From Algisphaera agarilytica (GTDB taxonomy: Bacteria; Planctomycetota; Phycisphaerae; Phycisphaerales; Phycisphaeraceae): a DNA stretch of 64,000 nucleotides. The stretch is from assembly GCF_014207595.1 (NCBI RefSeq), contig NZ_JACHGY010000001.1, forward strand, positions 248,001 through 312,000, given 5' to 3'. Of this stretch, positions 31,634-41,058 are shown one piece after another. The position numbers were made by a program, and so were the translations under genes. How positions within the stretch are numbered: the first letter of the stretch is position 1; each line of letters starts with the position of its first letter. The notes beneath the pieces are model-generated. The model saw only the letters and a program-made list of their open reading frames with translations, was not told where the DNA came from and made no database searches.

Positions 31634-34063
31634 ATGTCCGAGACTTCTCGTGAAGACATCCTGCTGAATTACCTCGACCAACTTCCATTCGAGCCGTACC
31701 CGGTGCAGGAAGAAGCGTTGATGCGTTACTTCGAGCGAGACGAACCCGGCGGCGGTGTGCTGGCGTGCGCCCCTACCGGCACGGGCAAGACGGTCATCGG
31801 GGAAGCGGCGCTGTACGAAGCCCTGGTCACCGGCAGCACCGCGTACTACACCACGCCGCTCATCGCGCTCACCGAGCAGAAGTTCACTGAGTTGCAGGAC
31901 GCCGCGGAACGCTGGGGGTTCAGCCGTGACCAGATCGGGCTGGTTACGGGCAACCGGTCGGTGAACTCCAAGGCGAACGTGTTGGTCGTCGTGGCGGAGA
32001 TCCTGCTCAACCGCCTGCTACATCCCGAGGCGTTCGACTTCACGGGCGTGTCGGCCGTGGTGATGGACGAGTTCCACAGCTTCGCCGAGCCGGAGCGGGG
32101 CATCGTGTGGGAACTCTCGTTGTCGCTGCTGCCCGAACACGTCCGACTGATGCTGCTCTCGGCGACGGTCGGCAACGCGAGCCTGTTCCTGTCGTGGCTC
32201 CGCCAGCAGCACGGCCGAGACCTCACACTTGTGCAAGGCAACGAACGCCGGGTGCCGCTCGAGTACCACTGGATCGGCGAAGAACTGCTGCCCGACCAGC
32301 TCGCCGAGATGGTACGGGGTGATGAAGACTCGCGGAAGACACCTGCCCTCGTGTTCTGCTTCGACCGGGCCAAGTGCTGGGCGACGGCGGACCTCTTGCG
32401 CGGCCGGGACATGCTGGTCGAAGGGCAACAAGCCACGCTCGCCGAGAAGATCGATGCCTTGGCCTCCGATGGGTTCTTCGATCACGGCGCGGGGCCGAAG
32501 CTCAAACGCATCCTGCTGCGCGGCGTCGGCGTACACCACGCGGGACTGCTGCCCAAGTACCGGCGACTCGTCGAGGAGTTGTTCCAAGAGAAGCTGCTGA
32601 GCTTCTGCGTCTGCACCGAGACCCTGGCGGCAGGCATGAACCTGCCCGCGCGGTCGGTGGTGCTGACCGAACTGCTCAAAGGCCCCAAAGGCAAGAAGAA
32701 GCTGATCGCCGCGAGCAACGCCCACCAGATGTTCGGCCGGGCGGGGCGTCCGCAGTTCGACACGCAGGGCCACGTCTTCGCCATCGCCCACGAAGACGAT
32801 GTGAAGATCCACCGCCACAAGCTGAAGATCGAGCAGATCCCCGAGGACACCAAAGACCCCAAGCTCATGACCGCCCGGAAGAAGCTGGTCAAGAAAACGC
32901 CCAAGCGACGCGAGGGCGTGCAGTATTGGTCCGAGCCGCAGTTCGAGAGCCTGCAGACCGCCGAGCCGGGCAAGCTGGTGAGCAAAGGCCATCTGCCGTG
33001 GCGGCTGCTCGCGTTTCTGCTGGACAACGACAGCGACGTGTCGCTGCTACGCGACGCGGCGAGTAAACGGCTGATGCCCGAACCCGACATCGCCGCCGCT
33101 CAGCGTCACCTGACCAAGCAGCTTGTCACGCTGCACGAAGAGGGTTACGTCGCCCTCGATCCCGCCCCGCCGAGCAAAGCCAAGCCCGGTGATGCGGGTG
33201 ATGATGCGCAAGAGCAACCCAAGGACGACGAACCGGCCGCGGTCGCCGAGGACAACCCGCTCGCGGGCCTCACGCTGGGCGGCGGGTTGAACCTTGGCGG
33301 TGCCCCCACGGGCAAGCCCAAGCCGGCGCCCGAGAAGAGCCCCAAGAAGAAAAAAACATCCGAGGACGAAACCGAGACCAAGGAAACCTACGCCCCGCTT
33401 ACCGCCACCAAGACCGACAAGCTCGACCTGCTCCTGAAGTTCCGCGCCGTCCCGCCGTTGTACGGCGTGTTCCTGCTGGACTACCTCGGTCAGGCCGAGC
33501 ACCACGAACGACTGCAGATCTTCGAGTCGCTCCTGGAGATGCCCGGCTCGGTCGCCCGCAGCGTCCGCGTGCCCTGGCCCCAAGACCTGCCCCCCGGCGC
33601 GATGACACTCGAGGCGGTCGACCCCGCGTTGATCCAGGCGGGCCTGTTCACGCAGGACGACATGTACCCGCCCCCGCCGCACGAGCAGGACCGCCCCTTC
33701 GGCGAGCCGCCCCGCTTCCCCATCACGCTCGGCGAAAAACTCCATCTGCTCTTCCAACACCGCGTCTCCAACGCGGGCAGCTTCCGCATCACGCCCGTCT
33801 GGGTCGCGGGGGACCTGCTGGACTTTGGCGGCGACTTCAACAAGTACATCACCGGCCGCGAGTTGCAGACGCAAGAAGGCATGATCTTCCGCCACCTGCT
33901 GCGGCTGATCCTCTTGTGTAATGAGTTCGCCGCGGTGACGCCGCTGGGCGTGGTGGAGTCGACCTGGCAGCAGGAGTTGAAGAATCTGGCTGAATCGTTA
34001 ACCGCGTCCTGCCGGGCCATCGACCCGCAGTCCACCGATCAGGTGCTGACCACCGGGGCGTAG
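31634..34063 (+). CDS. Ski2-like DExH-box superfamily II helicase
   Basis: An 809-residue helicase. Seen: Walker A APTGTGKT (~residue 46), YYTTPLIALTEQK (motif Ia), the Walker B box as MDEFH (DExH type), LLSATVGN (motif III), GVGVHHAGLLPKYRR, TLAAGMNLPARSVV (motif V-like) and QMFGRAGRPQFD (motif VI). The GVxxHHAGL and QxxGRAGR motifs are diagnostic of the Ski2-like family, which includes archaeal Hel308 and eukaryotic Ski2/Mtr4. A Lys/Glu-rich low-complexity linker (~515-590, KPAPEKSPKKKKTSEDETE) precedes a C-terminal domain not recognised. An RNA or DNA unwinding role is likely; the substrate is unknown. Single gene. Confidence 0.8.
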   Translation: MSETSREDILLNYLDQLPFEPYPVQEEALMRYFERDEPGGGVLACAPTGTGKTVIGEAALYEALVTGSTAYYTTPLIALTEQKFTELQDAAERWGFSRDQIGLVTGNRSVNSKANVLVVVAEILLNRLLHPEAFDFTGVSAVVMDEFHSFAEPERGIVWELSLSLLPEHVRLMLLSATVGNASLFLSWLRQQHGRDLTLVQGNERRVPLEYHWIGEELLPDQLAEMVRGDEDSRKTPALVFCFDRAKCWATADLLRGRDMLVEGQQATLAEKIDALASDGFFDHGAGPKLKRILLRGVGVHHAGLLPKYRRLVEELFQEKLLSFCVCTETLAAGMNLPARSVVLTELLKGPKGKKKLIAASNAHQMFGRAGRPQFDTQGHVFAIAHEDDVKIHRHKLKIEQIPEDTKDPKLMTARKKLVKKTPKRREGVQYWSEPQFESLQTAEPGKLVSKGHLPWRLLAFLLDNDSDVSLLRDAASKRLMPEPDIAAAQRHLTKQLVTLHEEGYVALDPAPPSKAKPGDAGDDAQEQPKDDEPAAVAEDNPLAGLTLGGGLNLGGAPTGKPKPAPEKSPKKKKTSEDETETKETYAPLTATKTDKLDLLLKFRAVPPLYGVFLLDYLGQAEHHERLQIFESLLEMPGSVARSVRVPWPQDLPPGAMTLEAVDPALIQAGLFTQDDMYPPPPHEQDRPFGEPPRFPITLGEKLHLLFQHRVSNAGSFRITPVWVAGDLLDFGGDFNKYITGRELQTQEGMIFRHLLRLILLCNEFAAVTPLGVVESTWQQELKNLAESLTASCRAIDPQSTDQVLTTGA

Positions 34064-34174
34064 GGCCAGCGCATCCGGCCAGGCATTCGACAGCCCCACG
34101 GCCGAGAGTTTATTGTTTACATACGTTTCATCCCCCCGCTGGGCATGTTGTTGTACGCCCATTGAGAAAGCCCC

Positions 34175-37036
34175 ATGAACACCCGAATGTCATCGTTGAT
34201 CCGCTTTGCAGCGGTGCTGCTGCTTGGCCACCTCTTGTGGGTGAGCACCAGTGAAGCCCAGAACGCGTTCTTCAAACGCCTGGAAAAAGAGCGGGTCGAG
34301 TCGGCGGGTTTTATCGAGTGGGAGCAGGTCGGCCCCGGCAACGCGGGCTTCGCCAACCTCATGCGCTACCACCCCACCATCCCGGGCAAGGTGATGCAGT
34401 GCCCGGACATGTGGAACGCCTATCAGTCCGACGACAACGGCAAGCGCTGGTACGCCATCACCGACTCCGACGGCGACGCCTCTCTCTACCACATCCACGA
34501 CCTCTACTACTCCATGAGCGACCCCGACTTCGGGCTGGCGATCAACATGTCCGAGTTGTGGATGTCCAAGGACGGGGGAAAGAACTGGCGGGTCGTGAAG
34601 AACTGCCCGTGGTACAAGATCGACGAAGAGGGGCGAGACAAAGAAGGCTGGCGGAAGAAGGTCGCGTCGCTGGCGATCCACCCCACGCAGAAGAACATGT
34701 GGTTTGTCGGAGGCGGCGGCAACGTGCGCGGCCAGATGTGGAAGTCGTGCTACAACGGCGTCACCGCCAAGAACCACCGCGGAAAGGAAGCGCTCAACGA
34801 GGGCAAGCTCTGGCGCACCACCAACGGCGGACGCAAGTGGGAACTGGTCAACGAAGGCCTGCACCCCAAGGCGCAGGTCGGCCGGATCATCGTCAACCCC
34901 AGCAAACCCAAGCAGGTGTTCGCCTCCTCGAACTACGGCGTCTACCGCTCCAACGACGCGGGCAAGACCTGGAACCACGTCTCCAAGGGCAAGCTCGACA
35001 ACGACACCATCATGGACATGGACTACTACCACGACCCCGAGTCGGGTAAGTTCATCCTCTACGTCCTCGATCAGGTCCACTACCTCCCGGCCGGCAAAAC
35101 CACCAAGTGCACCGGCGGCGTCTTCCGCTCGGACGACGGCGGCCAGACCTGGACCAACCTCAGCGCGGGGCTCACACTCGACCTCAACCGCCTCACCGGG
35201 GGCGTGCCGAAGAACTACTACAAGTACATCGCCAAGTGGCTGGACATCTCGGAAGGCGATGCGCGTAAGACCTACCCGCAGCTGCCCAAACAGGCGTTGC
35301 AATACTTCAACATGATCAGCGCCGATCCTTCACGCGAGGGCACGGTCTACGCGGGTTTCGCCGACCCGCAGGTGCAGGACTCGATCATGCCCGGCCGGTT
35401 GTGGGCGACCCACAACGACGGCAAGAAATGGATCAGCACCGCCCGGCTCTACGCCGACGCCTGGAAGAAAGACCGCGCCTACTGGTCGTCCCGAGGCAAC
35501 CCGACCAGCCAGAACATGCGCGTCGGCCACTCCTCGCCCCACATGCGTTTCGGCAATGACTACGCCCTGCGTTCGATGCGCGGGATCGATGTCGGCGCCG
35601 ACGGCAGCGTGATGATCATCTCCGACCACAGCACCATGCTCAGCACCAACCGCGGCAAGACCTGGACCCAGGTCGATGAAGACCGCACGCCTTCGGGCGC
35701 ACTCGTCGGCCGCGGCAACAGCAACCTACCCGCGCTCACCACCGCCCAGGACCGCCGGGAGAACACCACCCTGCTGGGCTCGGGCGAGCACAACCTCTGG
35801 ATCCCCACCGACGACAGCCCGAACCAGTACCAGGCGCTTAAGTTCATCGACAGCACCCAGGAAACCGTGCGGTGCATCGCTTACGACCCCTACGACGTCA
35901 ACATTGTCTACGCCACGTCCAGCCGGCAGGCCCACAAACAGAACATCTTCCGCTCCACCGACCGTGGGCGGAAGTGGTCTAACTACGGCGTCGCCACCCC
36001 GGCGACCAACAAATGGCTGGACGACTTCTACACCAACAGCCTGATGATCGACCCGATCAACAACCAGTACATGTACCACGGGATCACGCGGGTCATCGAC
36101 CCCAATAAGAGCACCCAGGGCGGCTTCTTCGTCTCCAAGGACAAGGGCAAGACCTTCCAGCAGAGCAACAAGGGCCTGCCGTCCCCGGCCCGAATCATGG
36201 ACCTGGAGTTAGACCCGCGGGACAACAGCCGCAAGTCGCTCTTCGCCGCCGCTCAGTTCAACGAGCACAACTATAAGTCGGCCTTGCCCATCGCCAAGGT
36301 GGGTGGGCTCTACCATTCGTCCGACCGCGGGGCGTCGTGGAAGAAAATCAAAATCCCTGCGTCGATCAAGGGGATCAACCAGATCACCTTCGACCACCTC
36401 AACCGCATATACATCACCACCGGCTACCGAGGCGGCGGTTCGGGCGTGTGGCACAGCGACGACTACGGCAAGACCTGGAACCAGACGTTCAAATACCCCG
36501 GCGCGTTTGCCTTCGACGTCTCGCCCTACGACAGCGACCTGATCGCCGTGAGCGTGAAATTCATGTCGCGTAACCCCGGCATCTACTTCAGCCGCAACCG
36601 CGGCAAGACCTGGGCCAAAGGCAACACCGGCATCGCCAACCCCCACCGCCTCGAAGAGATCAAGTTCGACCTCTTCGACCCCGGCAAGGTCTGGATCGCC
36701 ACGCTCGGCTGCGGGTTCTACATCGGACGGCTCGACACCGAGATCTACGCCCAGGTCGTCGAGGCCAAACCCGACGTTGTCGAGCACAAGAAGAGCGGCC
36801 CGATCCAGATGGAGGCGACCATCGTCAACGACAAGTACGCAGACGCGAAGATTGTCTGGAAATCCGACAACCCCGGCGTGGCCACGGTGGACGCCAACGG
36901 CAAGGTCACGCCCGTCGGCCGAGGCCAGGTCAAGATCTGGGCGACCACCGAGGACGGACGCTTCACCGACTTCTCGGTGGTGACGATCCACAAAGCCCCG
37001 AAAGGCAAGAAACCCGAAACGGCCGAGCCTTCCTAA
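34175..37036 (+). CDS. secreted Asp-box (BNR) beta-propeller protein with Big2 domain
   Basis: A 953-residue exported protein. The signal peptide covers ~1-28 (FAAVLLLGHLLWVSTSEA). About twelve Asp-box motifs of the S-x-D-x-G-x-x-W type are visible (SKDGGKNW, TTNGGRKW, SNDAGKTW, SDDGGQTW, STNRGKTW, STDRGRKW, SKDKGKTF, SSDRGASW, SDDYGKTW, SRNRGKTW and others), indicating one or two beta-propellers like those of sialidases, sortilins or GH74 xyloglucanases. A bacterial Ig-like group 2 domain ends the protein (~855-945, IVWKSDNPGVATVDANGKV). The Asp-boxes are structural, so enzymatic activity cannot be claimed; glycan binding or hydrolysis at the cell surface is plausible. Stands alone. Confidence 0.82.
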   Translation: MNTRMSSLIRFAAVLLLGHLLWVSTSEAQNAFFKRLEKERVESAGFIEWEQVGPGNAGFANLMRYHPTIPGKVMQCPDMWNAYQSDDNGKRWYAITDSDGDASLYHIHDLYYSMSDPDFGLAINMSELWMSKDGGKNWRVVKNCPWYKIDEEGRDKEGWRKKVASLAIHPTQKNMWFVGGGGNVRGQMWKSCYNGVTAKNHRGKEALNEGKLWRTTNGGRKWELVNEGLHPKAQVGRIIVNPSKPKQVFASSNYGVYRSNDAGKTWNHVSKGKLDNDTIMDMDYYHDPESGKFILYVLDQVHYLPAGKTTKCTGGVFRSDDGGQTWTNLSAGLTLDLNRLTGGVPKNYYKYIAKWLDISEGDARKTYPQLPKQALQYFNMISADPSREGTVYAGFADPQVQDSIMPGRLWATHNDGKKWISTARLYADAWKKDRAYWSSRGNPTSQNMRVGHSSPHMRFGNDYALRSMRGIDVGADGSVMIISDHSTMLSTNRGKTWTQVDEDRTPSGALVGRGNSNLPALTTAQDRRENTTLLGSGEHNLWIPTDDSPNQYQALKFIDSTQETVRCIAYDPYDVNIVYATSSRQAHKQNIFRSTDRGRKWSNYGVATPATNKWLDDFYTNSLMIDPINNQYMYHGITRVIDPNKSTQGGFFVSKDKGKTFQQSNKGLPSPARIMDLELDPRDNSRKSLFAAAQFNEHNYKSALPIAKVGGLYHSSDRGASWKKIKIPASIKGINQITFDHLNRIYITTGYRGGGSGVWHSDDYGKTWNQTFKYPGAFAFDVSPYDSDLIAVSVKFMSRNPGIYFSRNRGKTWAKGNTGIANPHRLEEIKFDLFDPGKVWIATLGCGFYIGRLDTEIYAQVVEAKPDVVEHKKSGPIQMEATIVNDKYADAKIVWKSDNPGVATVDANGKVTPVGRGQVKIWATTEDGRFTDFSVVTIHKAPKGKKPETAEPS

Positions 37037-37103
37037 CGCAACTTTGCCTCACCGCCTTGCGTCGTTCCACCGACTGCGACTGTCCGGACGGTAAAATCTC
37101 GGC

Positions 37104-38531
37104 ATGCGATGGGCACGCCGAATCTGGGAGGACTTCAACGGGCTGGTGACCCCCGCCGACCTCATGGGCGTCGTCGGACTGTGGCTGTACAAGGGCACCG
37201 CACGACGCACGATGGCGGTCGCGCTCACCTTCGCCGGCCTCCTGGTGCTGCGTAAGAAAGTCGACACCGGGGTCTCGCTCGGCTCGGCCGTCTCGGGCAC
37301 GGGGCTGATCCTCCTGGTCAGCTTCCTCGGCGGGATCGCGCTCATGGTGCTCAGCGGATCGGTCGCCCGGCGTGACCTGAAGCTCGCCGAGGCCAAGGGC
37401 TCGAACCTGCTGGAAAACATGAAGAAGTCCCGGGCGTCGATCCACGCCGACGTCCTGTGGGACCACGTGTTCAAGTACGAGCAGGACCTCGCGGGCCCCG
37501 AAGACATCGCGGCCGAGAAGCAGGCCCTGGCCCTCCACCGCGACGCGATCGAGGAGATGATGGCGGACGTCTTCCGCTGCGGCACCCACCCGCCGAGGGT
37601 CTTCCAGGGGCTGGGGCTCACTGAAGAAGGGTTCCACCTGGCGTTCGACTTCGGCGTCCGCGCCCCGCTGTCCCGCAGCGTGCTCCGCCGGCAGTTGCGT
37701 TACGACTTCTCCAAGGTCTCGCACTGGTACGACGGAGCCCCCTTCCACCACACCGACACCAAGCTCGAAGAGCAGTTTCAGGCGGGCGACGAGCTGGGCG
37801 ACGCTCAGCGGATGGCGGGCATGAACTGGTTCGACTCGCTCCGGCAGACCCGGCTGCGTTCGACCCAGATGATGTGGATGCGATTCATCTCGCGGGCGAT
37901 CCAGATCCGGGTTGCGCAGGCCTGCCGGAGCCTGGACGAGGACTACCCCGGCTTCGACTTCCTGCCGGACCACTTCCTCTGGCCGAACGCCATGGCGGAA
38001 CAAACCGTTAAATCGACGCTGGGCGAAGAAGCCCTGGTGGCGTTGATCGACACGCGCCGCCGGGTGTTTCAGCGGGTCTTCAACCGCGAGCCGGAGCTGG
38101 CGAAGAACCTGATGAAAAAAGCGGTATACCCGAACTTCGAACTGGCGACCGAGCTGCGCCGGCGGTTCGACCCGGAGTATGTCGTAGGTGCGTTGGACCA
38201 GTCCTGGCAAGACGGGCTGTGTCGATTTGGACGCGCGATCCCGGCGGAGTCGCGGAGGATGCGGAAGGTCCAGGCGTTCATCGAATCCACACGCCGCGGA
38301 CTCGAAGAGCTCGACCAACGCCCCGAGGGCGAAGCGGTGCGGGGGCTGACGCCGTTGGAGCAAAGGGCTGTGCGGATCGCCCACCATTGCGGACAGGACG
38401 CCGCGATTTCGGCGGTGTTGCCCAAGGCCCGGCGGATCAATCGTCTGCTGCTGGCGGTTCGCGTCCATCACACGCTCGCCCAGCTGGAGATGATGGACTA
38501 TGAGTTCTATCTGGATGAGATTTTGAATTAA
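37104..38531 (+). CDS. membrane-anchored protein of unknown function
   Basis: A 475-residue protein with two hydrophobic helices near the N-terminus (~38-50 and ~62-82, GTGLILLVSFLGGIALMVLS), then a long soluble, Arg-rich, mostly helical region (~90-475). No motif is recognised; repeated Arg/Glu helices (TLGEEALVALIDTRRRVFQR) suggest a helical scaffold on the cytoplasmic side. It starts 67 bp after the Asp-box protein, perhaps co-transcribed. Codon use is typical of the neighbourhood, so it is a real gene. Confidence 0.6.
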   Translation: MRWARRIWEDFNGLVTPADLMGVVGLWLYKGTARRTMAVALTFAGLLVLRKKVDTGVSLGSAVSGTGLILLVSFLGGIALMVLSGSVARRDLKLAEAKGSNLLENMKKSRASIHADVLWDHVFKYEQDLAGPEDIAAEKQALALHRDAIEEMMADVFRCGTHPPRVFQGLGLTEEGFHLAFDFGVRAPLSRSVLRRQLRYDFSKVSHWYDGAPFHHTDTKLEEQFQAGDELGDAQRMAGMNWFDSLRQTRLRSTQMMWMRFISRAIQIRVAQACRSLDEDYPGFDFLPDHFLWPNAMAEQTVKSTLGEEALVALIDTRRRVFQRVFNREPELAKNLMKKAVYPNFELATELRRRFDPEYVVGALDQSWQDGLCRFGRAIPAESRRMRKVQAFIESTRRGLEELDQRPEGEAVRGLTPLEQRAVRIAHHCGQDAAISAVLPKARRINRLLLAVRVHHTLAQLEMMDYEFYLDEILN

Positions 38532-38540
38532 CGGAACTAA

Positions 38541-38566
38541 GGCATGTGGACTGAAGTCCGCACGCC
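38541..38566. other. short hairpin after the gene ending at 38531
   Basis: GGCATGTGGACT and AGTCCGCACGCC pair imperfectly around a GA dinucleotide. It may help end transcription of the plus-strand gene or be a trace of a small repeat; no T-tract follows on the plus strand. Confidence 0.35.
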
Positions 38567-38602
38567 AAAAAAAAATAAGCGACGCGAGGGATCGCGTCGC
38601 TT
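38567..38602 (-). terminator. intrinsic terminator of the oxidoreductase gene
   Basis: On the minus strand, AAGCGACGCGA pairs exactly with TCGCGTCGCTT (38577-38587 with 38592-38602, 11 bp, 4-nt loop) and is followed by nine T residues interrupted once by A (from 38567-38576). It lies 26 bp after the stop of the gene at 38628 and is the clearest rho-independent terminator in the window. Confidence 0.9.
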
Positions 38603-38627
38603 CGTGAAGAAATCGTGGGTTTGTCGA

Positions 38628-39674
38628 TCAGTAGCGGATCTTCTTGGTCGCGCCTTCTTTGGCCGCCTCGACGGCGGTAAGGATCACCTGCAAGGCACGG
38701 TAGCCTTCGTCGCCATCGATGGCGGGCTTGCGGCGGTTGATGATGCACTCGGTAAACGCGTCCGAGACGCCGGAGCTGACCTGCTTGTCGTTGGTCGCCA
38801 CTTCGCCGACGGCGTAGCGGTCTTTGGACCCGTCGGCGTAGTCGACCATGACGCCGTACTCGGGGTCCATGCCGATGCGCATCACGCCGTTGGTGCAGTG
38901 CAGGACGGTGCCGTTGTCTTCGATGCCGGCGTAGTTCGTCCAGGAGATGTGGATCGAGCCGATGGTGCCGGCATCGGTCTTGAGGGTGAGGTAAGCGTTG
39001 TCGTCCACGGCGATGAGCTTGCCGTTGGGGTACTTCTTGTCGAGGGTGGCGATGAAGCCGCCGACGTGGGTGAACTCTTCGCCGAGCAGGAAGCGCATCA
39101 GGTCGGCCTTGTGGATGCCCAGGTCGCCGTTGACGCCGAGGACCGCGAGGTTCTTCTTGAAGAACCAGGACGCCGCGCCATCGACGGACCAGTGGTCGGC
39201 GCCGCTGTGCTTGAAGTTGGTTTCGAACGCCAGGATCTTGCCGAGCTTGCCCTGATCCAAGACTTCACGGGCCTTGACGTGCGGGGGCATGAGGCGTTGG
39301 TTCATGCCGATCATGAGGTACTTCTTCGCCTTCTTGGAGGCGGCGATCATGGCCTTGGCTTCCTGCTTGGTGGTGGCCATGGGCTTTTCGACCAGCACAT
39401 GCAGGCCGGCCTTGAAGGCGTCGATGGACTGCGGGGCGTGCAGCGCGTTGGGGCCGGCGACCACCACGGCGTCGAGGTCGGCCTGCTCCAGCATCTTCTT
39501 GTGGCTGGTGAAGGCCTGAGCGCCGTAGCACTCGGCCACGCTGTGGGCTCGATCCTTCACGGGGTCGACCACGGCGGCGACGACCGATTGCTCGTTGGCG
39601 TGGATTTCAGGGATGTGGCGGCGTTGGCTAATCGCACCGGCGCCGATGATTCCGTACTTGACGATCTTGGGCAT
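38628..39674 (-). CDS. Gfo/Idh/MocA-family oxidoreductase
   Basis: A 348-residue NAD(P)-dependent dehydrogenase. The N-terminal Rossmann domain has the dinucleotide motif GIIGAGAISQRRHIP and the family's EKPMATT (Lys in the active site). The C-terminal beta-sheet domain carries DLGIHKADLMRFLLG, which supplies the catalytic His/Asp region. The substrate is unknown; relatives oxidise or reduce sugars and inositols or act on their derivatives. No Tat signal is present, so it is cytoplasmic. It is the second of two such genes in tandem and is followed by a strong terminator. Confidence 0.88.
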   Translation of the reverse strand: MPKIVKYGIIGAGAISQRRHIPEIHANEQSVVAAVVDPVKDRAHSVAECYGAQAFTSHKKMLEQADLDAVVVAGPNALHAPQSIDAFKAGLHVLVEKPMATTKQEAKAMIAASKKAKKYLMIGMNQRLMPPHVKAREVLDQGKLGKILAFETNFKHSGADHWSVDGAASWFFKKNLAVLGVNGDLGIHKADLMRFLLGEEFTHVGGFIATLDKKYPNGKLIAVDDNAYLTLKTDAGTIGSIHISWTNYAGIEDNGTVLHCTNGVMRIGMDPEYGVMVDYADGSKDRYAVGEVATNDKQVSSGVSDAFTECIINRRKPAIDGDEGYRALQVILTAVEAAKEGATKKIRY

Positions 39675-39705
39675 TGTGAGTCCTTGAGAGATGGACAGAA
39701 TACAT

Positions 39706-39739
39706 CCGAGGCTTTGTCGCTTTGCTCCGCAGCCCTCGG
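39706..39739. repeat. hairpin between the two oxidoreductase genes
   Basis: CCGAGG(C)T at 39706-39713 pairs with AGCCCTCGG at 39731-39739 with one bulged base. The 81-bp gap holds nothing else. It may be a transcript-processing or attenuation hairpin, or a small palindromic repeat. Confidence 0.4.
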
Positions 39740-39755
39740 CTTGGAGATGAATGGG

Positions 39756-40952
39756 TTACTTGATCTCGGAGAGCTTCACCGGGGTGCGGTGCTTGGCGGA
39801 TTGGACCACGGCTTCGAGCACACGCTGGGTCTCGTACGCATCGGCGAAGTCGGGGATGGGAACCAGCGGCTTGCGGTTGCTCACGGCCTTGACCATGTCG
39901 GCGGCCTGGTTGATGAAGCCGTGCTCGTACCCGATGGAGTGGGCGGTGGGCCACCACGCCTCGGCGTAGGGGTGGCCGGCGTCGCCGTTGCTGACGTTGA
40001 TGGTGGACCAGCCCTGCTCGCGTTCGGGCAGCGTGGCGTCGTACCACTCGAGCTCGCACATGCGTTCGAAGTTGAACTTGATCGCGCCCTTCTCGCCGTG
40101 GACTTCGAGCTTGTTGCCGTTCTTGTCGCCGGTGGACAGGCGGGTCGCTTCGAAGGTGGCGACGGCGCCGCCCTTGAACTCGGCGGTGAACAGCGCGGCG
40201 TCGTCCACGGTGGACTTGGCCTTCTTGGCTTTCTTGGTCTTCGCGCCGCGGCCGGAGATCTCACCACCCGCGCCGCCTTCGAGCACGGTGCGTTCTTTGA
40301 TGAAGGTCTTGAGGATCGCGCCGTTGACGTTGGCGAACTCGTCGCCGGTGACGAAGCGGGCCGCGTCGATCGAGTGGGCACACAGGTCACCGAGCGAACC
40401 GCTGCCGGCTTCCTTGCCGCTGAAGCGCCAGAGCATCGGCGTGTCGGGGCCGGCCCAGTCCTGGAGGTAGAAGCCGCGGACGTGGTAGATGCGGCCGAGC
40501 TTGCCGTCTTTCACGAGCTGGTGAGCCAGCGCCAGCGCGGGGCAACGACGGTAGTTGTACCAGACGAAGGTCTTCTGCTTCTTGGCCTTCTTGGCGGCCT
40601 GCACCATCTCGCGGGCGGCGTCGAGCGTGTTGGCCAGCGGCTTTTCGCAGGCGACGTGCTTGCCGGCCTCGAGCGCGGCGAGCGCTTGGTCGTGGTGGAC
40701 GTGGTTGGGCGTGCCGATATCGATCAGGTCGATCTCGGGGTTGTTGACCATCGCCTTCCAGTCGTCGCTGGCGTTGTGCCAGCCCCAGCGGTCGGCGAAG
40801 GCCTGGGTTTCTTCGAGGTTGCGCGCGGCGATCGTGTGCATGATCGGCAGGCGGGGTAGGTCAAAGAACTTCGCGGCCTTAAGGTAGGCGTTGGAGTGGG
40901 TACGGCCCATGAATTTGGAGCCGATCAGACCGATGTTGAGGGGACGGGGCAT
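39756..40952 (-). CDS. Gfo/Idh/MocA-family oxidoreductase (second)
   Basis: A 399-residue paralogue: GLIGSKFMGRTHSNAY dinucleotide motif, NHVHHDQALAALEAGKHV, the CEKPLA motif and DLCAHSIDAARFVTGDEF in the catalytic domain. A Lys-rich insertion (GRGAKTKKAKKAKSTVDD, near residue 235) probably forms an exposed loop. The ATG at 40952 is chosen because GGAGG stands seven bases upstream. It is upstream of, and in line with, the oxidoreductase at 38628, separated by 81 bp; the pair probably acts on related sugars. Confidence 0.88.
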   Translation of the reverse strand: MPRPLNIGLIGSKFMGRTHSNAYLKAAKFFDLPRLPIMHTIAARNLEETQAFADRWGWHNASDDWKAMVNNPEIDLIDIGTPNHVHHDQALAALEAGKHVACEKPLANTLDAAREMVQAAKKAKKQKTFVWYNYRRCPALALAHQLVKDGKLGRIYHVRGFYLQDWAGPDTPMLWRFSGKEAGSGSLGDLCAHSIDAARFVTGDEFANVNGAILKTFIKERTVLEGGAGGEISGRGAKTKKAKKAKSTVDDAALFTAEFKGGAVATFEATRLSTGDKNGNKLEVHGEKGAIKFNFERMCELEWYDATLPEREQGWSTINVSNGDAGHPYAEAWWPTAHSIGYEHGFINQAADMVKAVSNRKPLVPIPDFADAYETQRVLEAVVQSAKHRTPVKLSEIK

Positions 40953-40977
40953 CGCAGACCTCCGGGGGTGATCGTGG

Positions 40978-41041
40978 TGTAGGGCGGGCACCGCCCACCT
41001 CGGTGAAAAAATACTCAGTAGTGGTCGTCGACCACCCTACA
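40978..41041. repeat. palindromic element with two nested hairpins
   Basis: Outer ends TGTAGGG and CCCTACA (40978 and ~41035-41041) pair exactly. Inside lie two separate hairpins: GGGCGG/CCGCCC with loop GCA, and GTGGTCG/CGACCAC almost without a loop. The structure would be three-way or cloverleaf-like. It lies between the oxidoreductase and the fabZ-like gene. Confidence 0.65.
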
Positions 41042-41058
41042 TTCCGTGGCCCCGAACG

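Noticed and set aside
38544-40859. A 771-codon plus-strand frame across both oxidoreductase genes
   Set aside because: It spans two real genes and their spacer on the opposite strand, which no single antisense gene would do by chance of function; it lacks recognisable features.
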